This document shows positions 17,175-24,526 of a stretch of 64,000 bases of DNA, piece by piece. The notes beneath the pieces are model-generated. The model saw only the letters and a program-made list of their open reading frames with translations, had not been told where the DNA came from and searched no databases. Made by a program: the position numbers and the translations under genes. This DNA comes from CAYTGM01 sp964437365 (lineage in GTDB: Bacteria > Sumerlaeota > Sumerlaeia > SLMS01): positions 1 through 64,000 of the forward strand of contig CAYTGM010000027.1 of NCBI GenBank assembly GCA_964437365.1. The letters run 5' to 3'. Positions within the stretch are counted from its first letter, which is position 1; every line of letters begins with the position of its first letter.

Positions 17175-17987
17175 ATGCACATGTTACTGCGAACAACTCG
17201 ATGCTACCATCTGTTTCTGATCACCCTCGTCGCACTCTTCCCGGCCTCTTTCATAAGTGCTGAGATCATTGAGAAGCCGATGACTTATTCCCATGGTGAT
17301 GTTCAACTTGAAGGCTTTGTTACTTACGATAGCGAGAAGGTCACAGATTCTGCGCCGGGTGTTCTTATTATCCATCAGTGGATGGGTATCACAGATCATG
17401 AGAAACGGGTCGCTCGTAACCTTGCCGATCTTGGTTATGTTGCTTTCGGGGCTGATATATACGGTAAAGAAAATCGTCCGGAAAATACATCGGAAGCAGG
17501 CCAGCTGTCAGGAAGCTTCAAGAGCAACCGGTCACTCTATCGTGAGCGCTTAAACCTGGCCCTTGAGCAGATGAAGGCCCTTGAGGTAGTCGATGAATCA
17601 AGAACGGCAAGCATTGGTTACTGTTTCGGAGGTACGGGTGTTCTTGAGCTCGCCCGAAGTGGTGCAGATGTGGACGCAGTTGTCAGCTTTCACGGGGGAC
17701 TGGACTCACCCACCCCCGAGGACGCAGAAAACATTAAGGCCAGTGTCCTCGTTTGTCATGGTGGGAAAGACCCTCTTGTTTCCGATGAAGAACTCCTTGG
17801 TCTCATGAATGAGCTCCGGGCACCAGGCGATATAGACTGGCAGGTACTTATTTTCAGCCAGGCGAAACATTCCTTCACCGATATAGATGCTGATCCGAAC
17901 GCCTCTGGGCCGTCCGCATATAATGAGAACGCAGATCAACGGTCCTGGGATGCAATGAAGGATCTGTTCGAACAGAAGTTTCAATAA
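17175..17987 (+). CDS. Exported dienelactone hydrolase family protein
   Basis: Encodes 270 residues. An N-terminal signal peptide (hydrophobic LFLITLVALFPASFISA) is followed by an alpha/beta-hydrolase. The dienelactone hydrolase triad is visible: nucleophile Cys in SIGYCFGGTGVLELA, Asp in HGGKDPLVSDEEL and His in AKHSFTD. The LIIHQWMGITDHEKRVARNLADLGYVAFGAD stretch matches the family N-terminal strand and loop. These enzymes open cyclic esters or lactones; substrates of periplasmic members are mostly unknown. It lies 27 bp before the SpoIID-like gene on the same strand, so co-transcription is likely. Confidence 0.88.
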   Translation: MHMLLRTTRCYHLFLITLVALFPASFISAEIIEKPMTYSHGDVQLEGFVTYDSEKVTDSAPGVLIIHQWMGITDHEKRVARNLADLGYVAFGADIYGKENRPENTSEAGQLSGSFKSNRSLYRERLNLALEQMKALEVVDESRTASIGYCFGGTGVLELARSGADVDAVVSFHGGLDSPTPEDAENIKASVLVCHGGKDPLVSDEELLGLMNELRAPGDIDWQVLIFSQAKHSFTDIDADPNASGPSAYNENADQRSWDAMKDLFEQKFQ

Positions 17988-18014
17988 CACTTAAATCAAA
18001 GAGAGAAGAAGAGT

Positions 18015-19412
18015 ATGAGTCAGGAAGCCCTTTTCCCTGTAGTTGATGGCAAGTATAAAATGGAAAAAGAGCCGGTTGTCCGAATCGGTATCGTGCTGGA
18101 GGAGGATGAAAAGAATCTGATCAAATTTAAGGTTCCAGCCGCTGGATATACACTCGAATCCGATGAACCCGGCGAGCACATAGAGCTCAATCCAGAAAAA
18201 GAACATCGCATCGATGCTAACGGTGACTGGGTGCAGCTTGATGATCAGGATCCTCTGCCTATACACACCCCCAAGCACCTGTTGCGTATTATCCCACCCT
18301 CAGACTTTGAACCTCGCAAAGCTGGAGACGGCATCCTTGTGAAAGAAGTTGTCGCTGGGCGTGGCTTTCACTGGCAAAAGAATATAGACCAGACGCTATC
18401 TCACGTCATTGAGTTCAGGGCAAGAGACGGCGCACTCATCATGATCAATGAAATACCTCTCGAAACTTATTTGATTGGCGTGATCACCGGTGAAATGAGC
18501 GGCGAATGCCCCATTGAATTTATGAAAGCCCAGGCCATTGCAGCCCGCAGCTGGCTGCTTGGGCAGCCACGCAGCCCACATCCAGGCAAACCGTTTCTCT
18601 GGTGTAATGATGATTGCTGTCAGCGCTACCAGGGCACCGGAGGATGGTCCGAAAGAGCCGTTGAAGCAATCGACCAGTGCCGCGGAGAAGTCCTCATCAC
18701 GAAAACAAATCACTATTGTGATGCGCGGTACAGCAAGAGCACTGGTGGGATCTCCGAAGATGGCTTTAACGTCTGGAAAGAGGAGATCGAAGGGCTTACG
18801 GCGATGGTTGACGCACCGGAAGGATCGATCGTGCATTCTTTCTTTCCCGTTACGGAACAAAATCTTGAGGAATATATCCGTGGTGAATGGGCAAACGATA
18901 CAGATGCCTTCGCCAGCCCGAAAACGGTACCTGAAGAAACCATTACCCGTTATCTCGGAAGAGTCGATGAACAGGGACAATACTTTCGATGGAAGGTTGA
19001 GGTGACTCAGGAAAGCCTGGTCGAATCATTGACAAAGCGCTCCGGTATTAAAAACCTGAAAGCTGTTCATGATCTTGTGCCCAGATCTCGCGGTAAGAGT
19101 GGGCGACTGATTGAGCTGGATGTGATCTATACAGATGACAATGATCAGAAGTCCACTCACACTCTGAGTTCAGAGTATAAGATCCGTGAAGGATTATCGA
19201 TGAAGTTTCTCTTCAGCAGCGCCATTATTATCGAGAAAGAACTCGATGACCAAGGCAGGATTTCGAGTGCCACTCTCCACGGGGCAGGCTGGGGACACGG
19301 AGCTGGGCTCTGCCAGATCGGGGGACTTGGTCGTGCCATTAAAGGCCAGAATTATGATGAAATCCTGCTCGCGTATTACAGTGATGTCAGACTCGAAAAA
19401 ATCTACCCGTAA
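18015..19412 (+). CDS. SpoIID/LytB-domain protein (putative peptidoglycan lytic enzyme)
   Basis: Encodes 465 residues without an obvious signal peptide. The first 120 residues (VRIGIVLEED..., ending near LLRIIPPSDFEP) are a beta-rich domain found before SpoIID modules. The SpoIID core follows: INEIPLETYLIGVITGEMSGECPIEFMKAQAIAARSWLL (about 148-188) holds the proposed catalytic Glu of the ExxxECP-type stretch. Then come YQGTGGWSERAVEAIDQCRGEVL and YCDARYSKSTGGISE, and the C-terminal HGAGWGHGAGLCQIGGLGRAIKGQNYDEIL. SpoIID homologues cleave denuded glycan strands. An amidase in the same functional area lies at 26.5 kb. Confidence 0.88.
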   Translation: MSQEALFPVVDGKYKMEKEPVVRIGIVLEEDEKNLIKFKVPAAGYTLESDEPGEHIELNPEKEHRIDANGDWVQLDDQDPLPIHTPKHLLRIIPPSDFEPRKAGDGILVKEVVAGRGFHWQKNIDQTLSHVIEFRARDGALIMINEIPLETYLIGVITGEMSGECPIEFMKAQAIAARSWLLGQPRSPHPGKPFLWCNDDCCQRYQGTGGWSERAVEAIDQCRGEVLITKTNHYCDARYSKSTGGISEDGFNVWKEEIEGLTAMVDAPEGSIVHSFFPVTEQNLEEYIRGEWANDTDAFASPKTVPEETITRYLGRVDEQGQYFRWKVEVTQESLVESLTKRSGIKNLKAVHDLVPRSRGKSGRLIELDVIYTDDNDQKSTHTLSSEYKIREGLSMKFLFSSAIIIEKELDDQGRISSATLHGAGWGHGAGLCQIGGLGRAIKGQNYDEILLAYYSDVRLEKIYP

Positions 19413-19420
19413 GCATGAAT

Positions 19421-19447
19421 GTCGCCCTCGTTGGTTCCGAGGGCGAC
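19421..19447. terminator. Hairpin between convergent genes
   Basis: A perfect 10-bp stem (GTCGCCCTCG / CGAGGGCGAC) with a 7-nt loop starts 8 bp after the SpoIID stop. A T-run is lacking, so it may act as a weak terminator or 3'-end stabiliser. Confidence 0.5.
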
Positions 19448-19492
19448 AACCTACAAAATCTAGAGCCTGAGTTTTCGAGCGTAACCAGAGAG

Positions 19493-19870
19493 CTAAATAT
19501 CCCAGTTTGGTGAATCGAGACCGATAGCTTCCGCCAGTTCGGTCTGATGTTTATGAACTCCATCACAAATAAGACGTACAACATCGAATACAGAATCATC
19601 TTTAATGCTGTACATGGATTGAGAACCATCTCGGCGAACTTGTACAAACCCGACCTGCTTCAAGATGGCGAGGTGTTTCGAGACCGATGCCTGAGCGATG
19701 CCGAATTCCTTCACCAGTGAAGTTACATTGCTCTCTCCCTGGCGGAGGCGGAGTAGTATATTTAGTCGTGCGCTGTCGGAGAGCGCCCGCAGGCGCTCGA
19801 CAGCTTTATTAATCATAGCGGGTGGTATAGTATCTTTTTTCATCGTCCAATCGTTCTTTGAGAATATCAC
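19493..19870 (-). CDS. ArsR-family winged-helix transcriptional regulator
   Basis: Encodes 125 residues (an internal ATG at 19843, MKKDTIPP, is an alternative start). The winged helix is clear: LRALSDSARLNILLRLRQGESNVTSLVKEFGIAQASVSKHLAILKQVGFVQVRRDGSQSMYSI (about 28-90), with the recognition helix at QASVSKHLAIL. The ELCVCD metal-site motif of classical ArsR is absent, so it probably senses something other than thiophilic metals, or only dimerises and binds DNA. No target operon is adjacent. Confidence 0.88.
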   Translation of the reverse strand: MIFSKNDWTMKKDTIPPAMINKAVERLRALSDSARLNILLRLRQGESNVTSLVKEFGIAQASVSKHLAILKQVGFVQVRRDGSQSMYSIKDDSVFDVVRLICDGVHKHQTELAEAIGLDSPNWDI

Positions 19871-20159
19871 AAATTGCTAAACTTCGAATCTAACTGTGTC
19901 AATGGCAGATCGAGAAAACAGCTTAGGTTTTGACCCGTCAGATGTACTGGCGCAGTAGCACACGTTTAACGTCCTTTTTCATCTGCTGCGCGAGGGTTTC
20001 TCTTGACGGCTGAGCCCGATATCCGCTGAGTTCTCTGCTCTTTGCATGTCTCCTCATGGAAACACTGCAAAATCAGCGCCCGTTTATTGGGCCCACATAG
20101 CCCTACCTCGCTCGGCGTGAACAGAAGAAGCGAGGCAAACCCAAAGGGAGCCAATGCTT

Positions 20160-20714
20160 ATGCAGCCCATCAAGTATGAGTTGATGATCATCATTGATCC
20201 AGCTCGCTCGGAAGAGCAACACGAAGAAACCCTTCAAAAACTTCAGGAAGTGATCGCACGCTACGGCGGTACCCATGATCGTAATGAGATCATCGGGAAA
20301 AAGCGCCTCGCCTTTCCTATCGCAAAAAGAAAAGATGGATATTATGCCCTCGTTTTCTTCGATGCGGATCCTGACTCAACACTGATCACAGAAATCGAAA
20401 GACACTGCCGTTACTCAGACGAGATTATCCGCAGCATGGTTACACGTGCTGTCATCGGCAAATCCAAAGGAAATCCAGCCCTTCTTCCCGAAGAATCACG
20501 CTCGCGTTTCAGTGGTAATCGCGGCGGTGGCGGAAGATACGGTGGTCCACCTCGCGGAGGACGTGATCGTGACGGCGGCCCATCCGGCCCTCCTCGGGAT
20601 CGTGACAGTTCCTCTTCACGCCCCGCAGCTGACTCAAGCAACGAAGATGAAAAGAAATCTGAAGAAGCGCCTTCTGCCAGCGCTCCCGCTGCAGAAGCCC
20701 CAAAGTCTGAATAA
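20160..20714 (+). CDS. rpsF: 30S ribosomal protein S6 with a long disordered tail
   Basis: Encodes 184 residues from the ATG at 20160; AGGGAG ends 9 nt before it, while an ATG at 20154 is only 3 nt away. Residues 1-100 are S6 (MQPIKYELMIIIDPARSEEQ, then KKRLAFPIAKRKDGYYALVFF, then EIIRSMVTRAV). S6 binds S18 on the platform of the small subunit. After residue about 100 comes a tail of about 80 residues, first RGG/GGR-rich (GGGGRYGGPPRGGRDRDGG), then Ser/Pro, then acidic (EDEKKSEEAP). Many S6 proteins are near 100-135 residues, so this is long. It is first in the rpsF-ssb-rpsR-rplI operon. Confidence 0.96.
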   Translation: MQPIKYELMIIIDPARSEEQHEETLQKLQEVIARYGGTHDRNEIIGKKRLAFPIAKRKDGYYALVFFDADPDSTLITEIERHCRYSDEIIRSMVTRAVIGKSKGNPALLPEESRSRFSGNRGGGGRYGGPPRGGRDRDGGPSGPPRDRDSSSSRPAADSSNEDEKKSEEAPSASAPAAEAPKSE

Positions 20715-20756
20715 TCTCAACACGCTTTCCACGGGGAGCTAAAGGAAACGACTATC

Positions 20757-21212
20757 ATGGAAATGAACCGCGTCTTTCTCATCGGTAATCTTACACGGGA
20801 CCCGGAAACACGCCATACAGCGTCCGGAGCTCAGGTAACAAACTACACGATTGCAGTGAATGACCGCTCTCGTGGAAAGCAGAATGAATCCACCATGTTT
20901 ATTAAAGTGGAAACATGGAATAAGACGGCCGAACTTTGTGATCGCTACCTTCAAAAGGGATCACAGGTTCTGATAGAAGGTCGTTTAAAGATCGACGAAT
21001 ACGAAACCCGGGAAGGTCAAAAACGGCGTGACCCCGTTGTGGTTGCTGACCGCGTGAACTTTGGCGCACGTCCCCGTGATGGACAGGGCGGCGGATCTGG
21101 TAACTATGGAGGCGGTCAGAGTGATCGCGCAAACGACTCCTACAGTTCTTACCAGAACGAACCCAGCCCATCTGACGGCGGCAATGAAACAGAAGACGAC
21201 CTGCCCTTCTAA
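20757..21212 (+). CDS. ssb: Single-stranded DNA-binding protein
   Basis: Encodes 151 residues (start MEMNRV or the internal MNRV). The OB fold is complete: NRVFLIGNLTRDPETRHTASG, then FIKVETWNKTAELCDRYLQKGSQVLIEGRLKIDEYE. A Gly/Gln/Ser linker follows and the protein ends in the acidic tip DDLPF that recruits replication and repair partners. It coats single-stranded DNA as a tetramer. Its place between rpsF and rpsR is the classical arrangement. Confidence 0.97.
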   Translation: MEMNRVFLIGNLTRDPETRHTASGAQVTNYTIAVNDRSRGKQNESTMFIKVETWNKTAELCDRYLQKGSQVLIEGRLKIDEYETREGQKRRDPVVVADRVNFGARPRDGQGGGSGNYGGGQSDRANDSYSSYQNEPSPSDGGNETEDDLPF

Positions 21213-21281
21213 CATACTTCGACCGGCTGTCCTCAGTGATGGCCAACTACTTACTTCGCATAGACAGGAGTTCCACATATC

Positions 21282-21701
21282 ATGAGTGAAGAAACACCAA
21301 AAAGCGCTCCTTCATCAACTGAAGGAAAACCAGCTAACGCTGAAGGCTCTCGTCCCGAGCGCTCGGAGCGCTCAGAGCGCCCCGAACGTTCTGATCGTCC
21401 CTATCGTCCCGGTGGAGATCGCGGCGGAGACCGCGGTGGAGACCGCGGTGGAGATCGTCGTCCACCCAGAAACAACCGTCGACGCTTTCCTCGCCGGAAA
21501 ATCTGCTACTTCCGAACAATCAAAGCTGAGTATATCGACTATAAAGACGTCGAAACCCTGAAGAAGTTCGTCACCGATACAGGAAAAATCATTCCTCGTC
21601 GCGTGACAGGAACCTCTGCAAAGTTTCAGCGCGAGCTTAGCTCTGCTATCAAGAAGGCCCGCTATATGGCACTTCTCCCCTATTCAACCCGCCAGAAGTA
21701 A
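21282..21701 (+). CDS. rpsR: 30S ribosomal protein S18 with an N-terminal RGD-type repeat tail
   Basis: Encodes 139 residues; the S18 core is the last 70 (RRKICYFRTIKAEYIDYKD, then LKKFVTDTGKIIPRRVTG, then AIKKARYMALLPY). The first 68 residues are an extension, far longer than usual: Ser/Glu/Arg-rich pieces (RSERSERPERSDRP) followed by tandem GGDR units encoded by a 12-bp DNA repeat. S18 and S6 form a heterodimer on the ribosome, and here both partners carry Arg/Gly-rich disordered arms. Confidence 0.96.
   Translation: MSEETPKSAPSSTEGKPANAEGSRPERSERSERPERSDRPYRPGGDRGGDRGGDRGGDRRPPRNNRRRFPRRKICYFRTIKAEYIDYKDVETLKKFVTDTGKIIPRRVTGTSAKFQRELSSAIKKARYMALLPYSTRQK
21411..21458 (+). repeat. 12-bp tandem repeat inside rpsR
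   Basis: About four units of GGTGGAGACCGC with small changes encode the (G-G-D-R) repeats of the S18 extension. Such an in-frame minisatellite can change copy number without breaking the frame. Confidence 0.75.
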
Positions 21702-21743
21702 TGACGGCGATATAGACCTGAAGAATCTACGGAGATCCAAAAG

Positions 21744-22322
21744 ATGAAGATCGTACTACTTAAATCTGTTGATAACCTGGGACAAGCGGGAGAAGCCGTC
21801 GACGTGAAGCGTGGCTATTTCAGAAACTATCTTGGTCCCCGCGGCATGGCACTCCTCGCCACTCCGCAAAACCTCAAGGTTGTCGAAAGCAAGAAAAAGA
21901 AACTGGAAGCACTCGTTGCTCGTGAAAAAACGGATGCGGAAAAAATCCAGGCAGAACTGGATGGCAAGACCGTTACTTTCCACCTTCGCGCCGGCGATCG
22001 TGGTCAGGTTTTCGGATCTGTCACAACACGCGACTTTGTTGATGCTGTCAAAGAAGAGTTCAATGTTGAAATCGAGCGACGTCGTGTAGACATGGAAAAC
22101 CTCAAAACCCTCGGTGACCACCAGGTACGCATTCGTATCTATCCAGGTGTTAACGCCATGGTAAATGCAAGGGTTGAGCGTCTGATCGAGCCAGGTGAAG
22201 AACATCTCTTCGAAGAAAGTGAAGAAGCCCCTGAAGCACCCGCTGCGGAAGAAGCGCCCGTGGCAGAGGTTGAAGCAGCAGAAGCACCTGCAGAAGCTGC
22301 AGCGGAAGAAAAGTCAGAGTAA
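21744..22322 (+). CDS. rplI: 50S ribosomal protein L9 with an acidic Ala/Glu/Pro tail
   Basis: Encodes 192 residues. The N-terminal RNA-binding domain is typical (MKIVLLKSVDNLGQAGEAVDVKRGYFRNYL), a long connecting helix follows, and the C-terminal domain ends near residue 150 (IRIYPGVNAMVNARVERL). The last 40 residues are an Ala/Glu/Pro tail (EEAPVAEVEAAEAPAEAAAE) absent from standard L9 of about 150 residues. L9 spans the L1-stalk side of the large subunit and limits frameshifting. A strong terminator ends the operon. Confidence 0.96.
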   Translation: MKIVLLKSVDNLGQAGEAVDVKRGYFRNYLGPRGMALLATPQNLKVVESKKKKLEALVAREKTDAEKIQAELDGKTVTFHLRAGDRGQVFGSVTTRDFVDAVKEEFNVEIERRRVDMENLKTLGDHQVRIRIYPGVNAMVNARVERLIEPGEEHLFEESEEAPEAPAAEEAPVAEVEAAEAPAEAAAEEKSE

Positions 22323-22363
22323 GCACCCCCAACTCTTTCCCTTCCAAGCATAAAGATCATCAA

Positions 22364-22392
22364 AGGACGCCTGCAAAGGCGTCCTTTTTTTG
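22364..22392 (+). terminator. Rho-independent terminator of the rpsF-ssb-rpsR-rplI operon
   Basis: AGGACGCC / GGCGTCCT stem, 6-nt loop and a run of seven T, 42 bp after the rplI stop. Confidence 0.93.
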
Positions 22393-22580
22393 TGCGATGC
22401 CCCCTTGTTCATTCCCGGGGAGGGTAGGCTGCTGAGACCATTACTCGACTTTGAATGCCCGTACCGCTCCCTGCCATACAGCTATTCAGACGTCCTGCTC
22501 GCAGGGAGCGAGCAATACTCTTGAAGGCTGCTACTCTAACATCTCAAGAACGGCTTTTGAGAGCAGAGCAACGTCGTGAA

Positions 22581-23294
22581 CTACTGCTGGAAAATCTCGA
22601 TTCTGGGATAAGAGATCTCTTCACCAGGAACGAAATCATCTGAGAGAATCAGAATGCTGATGCCCAAGGTGTCACCGGACATGTAGTTCGTATCTGTCTG
22701 TATATCCAGTGTCTCGCCAAAGCTGTTTCCAGCGAAGTATCCCGACCCGGGTACAGGCAGGGGAGAGCGGTACTCATCCTGACAGGCACGTCGCATGGGA
22801 GAATCCAACGGTGGGGTGAGTCGGATTCTCCAACGGGTCTTGTTGGCACCGTACGGATGGGAAAAGGAAAGTCTTAAGGTGGTCGCGTCCATACGCAAGA
22901 CCATCAGGTTATTCATCGCAGCGAGATGGATATCTGGATCCGGCGCTTCGAGGGTGGGCGAAACCTGAGCCATGAAGCGGTGCAGGTTGATCTGCTTGAA
23001 GGCGTCATAGGCGCGCCGCGGTACTTTCACGGACGCTGTCCGTTTATCTTGAACGGATTGTATATAGCTTTGCCATGTTTCCGCCTGAGCGTAGGTCATG
23101 GTGCGATAGAGTTTTGAGACGGACGTAAGCCCGGCGCGGAAGAGGCGCTGTCGCAGGGTATTGGGATTGGCGTTCTTTCCTGGTGCGCGCAGGAACGGCC
23201 GTCCGTCGATGGTATAGAGAACGGGCGCGTCGGGCTCGTTGCTGAGCTTTCCGCTGATTTCTGATAGAGGTGTGGTGAGACGGATCCTGGCCAT
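22581..23294 (-). CDS. Uncharacterised protein, possible phage/structural 'GK' family
   Basis: Encodes 237 residues from ATG 23294, chosen because AAGGAGG lies 8 nt upstream; an in-frame extension to 23336 has no such site. The N-terminal 100 residues (LTTPLSEISGKL, then GRPFLRAP, then NPNTLRQRLFRAGL, then TYAQAETWQSYI) follow a pattern I associate with a broad group of unannotated proteins: a short 'GK(I/V)' turn, 'NP(N/Q)T..Q...R' and 'W..LT.AQ...W'. The rest is beta-rich. I know no function for the group. It is next to a repeat-bearing gap, which hints at acquired DNA. Confidence 0.7.
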   Translation of the reverse strand: MARIRLTTPLSEISGKLSNEPDAPVLYTIDGRPFLRAPGKNANPNTLRQRLFRAGLTSVSKLYRTMTYAQAETWQSYIQSVQDKRTASVKVPRRAYDAFKQINLHRFMAQVSPTLEAPDPDIHLAAMNNLMVLRMDATTLRLSFSHPYGANKTRWRIRLTPPLDSPMRRACQDEYRSPLPVPGSGYFAGNSFGETLDIQTDTNYMSGDTLGISILILSDDFVPGEEISYPRIEIFQQ

Positions 23295-23302
23295 GAGCTG
23301 AT

Positions 23303-23309
23303 CCTCCTT
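23303..23309 (-). promoter_or_regulatory. Ribosome binding site fixing the start at 23294
   Basis: AAGGAGG on the minus strand, 8 nt before the ATG. Confidence 0.75.
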
Positions 23310-23450
23310 CAGTTCATTGAGAGTCCCTCCCCTCAATGGAAGGAGGTGTTACATGCATTGTCCGCTGCGGATAAAGACTTACGCTATTATTTCGCCTGAA
23401 GTCAAGAGAAAATTATCGCTTTATTTTCGCTCTGGTGCTCCCATTGAGGG

Positions 23451-23531
23451 GATGCCGCGGCGATCCCGAACCTATCCCGGTCCGATGCCGATCGGACCTG
23501 CATCGCTCCAACATCGCTCCGGCATCGAACC
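23451..23531 (-). repeat. Dispersed ~80-bp repeat, copy 1 (inverted relative to 53001-53080)
   Basis: Read on the minus strand it matches 53001-53080 at roughly 80-85% by eye. Shared blocks include GATGCCGGAGCGATG, CAGGTCCGAT, GGCATCG and GGATCGCCGCGG. It contains a near-tandem GATGCCGGAGC unit. Confidence 0.75.
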
Positions 23532-23734
23532 AGGAGGGGTGGGTCCGTGGCGTGGTTCAAATTCCGGCAATCGAAGGATACACATCAAGTTAGGCGATCC
23601 TTCCTCTTGCAGGCGCATTGGATCTCACGTCTCAGGAATCAAGCTTTGGGTTTGGGGATCGGGTCTCTTCATCGAACCTCAAATGACTCTTAGCAATTGC
23701 TCATAAGAGCCGAGTGCTCTGAGCAACCCAAAGC

Positions 23735-23960
23735 ACCAAAGGTGCGTCTCAATACCAGCCCAGCTCGAAGCCCAGCGTAGCGGGCGCAGGGCTGGGTACT
23801 GAGTTCATTCAAACAAAGAGGGCTGAAGGCCCGATCTATCACATGAAATCATGGATCGGGCTTACAGCCCTACGGATCCTCTTATCCGAGTAACCCAGCC
23901 CTTCGTCGGCTTCGCTCGACTACGAGCTGGGCTGGTATGTTGACGGGCCTTTGGCCCTGC
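23735..23960. repeat. Composite palindromic (REP-like) element, copy 1
   Basis: Three nested arm pairs share one centre. Outer: a perfect 16-bp pair at 23752-23767 and 23923-23938 (ATACCAGCCCAGCTCG). Middle: 10-bp AGGGCTGGGT at 23788-23797 with its complement at 23893-23902. Inner: AGGGCTGAAGGCCCGATC at 23819-23836 with an imperfect complement at 23854-23871. Beyond the outer arms, AAAGGTGC-type and GCCTTTGG-type blocks extend the symmetry. As RNA or cruciform it would fold into a long branched hairpin. Confidence 0.85.
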
Positions 23961-24417
23961 TTTGTTGCGAAGAACCAGGATCGTTCTGCAATCCCACGAG
24001 CAAAGCACTTCGACTGGCTTCGCCTTATCCAGTGGCGTTTTTCTGCTCGCGCAACCTGAGCATTGTCTCGGTATAGCTCAAATCTGGCCGGTCAAAGGTT
24101 GCACATGAAGCCAACGCTCTCGTCACTCCGATGATCAGCAACTGTTACCCGAAGTTGAACCACGCCGGGTCCGTGCATTCACCAATGACGATTTCGAACG
24201 TTTAGAGTTTATGGAAAGCAAAACCACGGGAGTGGTTTGATCGCCAAGCTCGGGTTGCCGAAGCAGGAGGCTACCCGGACTGGGGAGATCCCCCTGGTCG
24301 AACCGCTTCCGCAGTTCGCTTTTAGTGTGCGTCTATAGCTCTCCTCCTCCTGGCAGAGTTATATACTTCCTGCCTATTCAAGAATAAGCTTCGAGTCTAT
24401 CTCGGTTATGGGTCTGT

Positions 24418-24454
24418 GTCGATCGGGAGATCAGTGATCCCAGGAGGGTGTTAA
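24418..24454. repeat. ~37-bp dispersed motif, copy 1
   Basis: GATCGGGAGATCAG followed by a CCCAGGAGGGTGT block. Related copies lie at 49960, 50190 and 53470. Confidence 0.6.
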
Positions 24455-24470
24455 CCACAACTCCCAACAA

Positions 24471-24498
24471 AAAAGGCGGTGCTCGTAAGCCCCGCCTT
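24471..24498 (-). terminator. Terminator of the sulfatase gene
   Basis: On the minus strand, stem AAGGCGG / CCGCCTT with a 12-nt loop and a T-run, about 29 bp after the stop codon. Confidence 0.85.
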
Positions 24499-24526
24499 CA
24501 GATAGCTATGTGATGGAATGTGGAGG

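Larger units (their letters stand above)
23310..24468. other. 1.2-kb gene-free, repeat-bearing stretch
   Basis: No intact gene is visible. It contains a dispersed repeat also found inverted at 53 kb (23451-23531), a large composite palindrome (about 23735-23960), and a copy of a ~37-bp motif (24418-24454). A short plus-strand frame ending at 24240 (RRVRAFTNDDFERLEF) looks protein-like but has no start codon and may be a remnant of a lost gene. Confidence 0.65.

Noticed and set aside
22139..22363. Ala/Ser-rich antisense frame at the end of rplI
   Set aside because: It is the complement of the acidic Ala/Glu/Pro tail of L9 and has no signal of its own.
23317..23706. 129-codon plus-strand frame containing PMPIGPASLQHRSG
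   Set aside because: The peptide matches a frame at 53 kb only because the DNA repeat is shared; it has no ribosome site and spans repeats.
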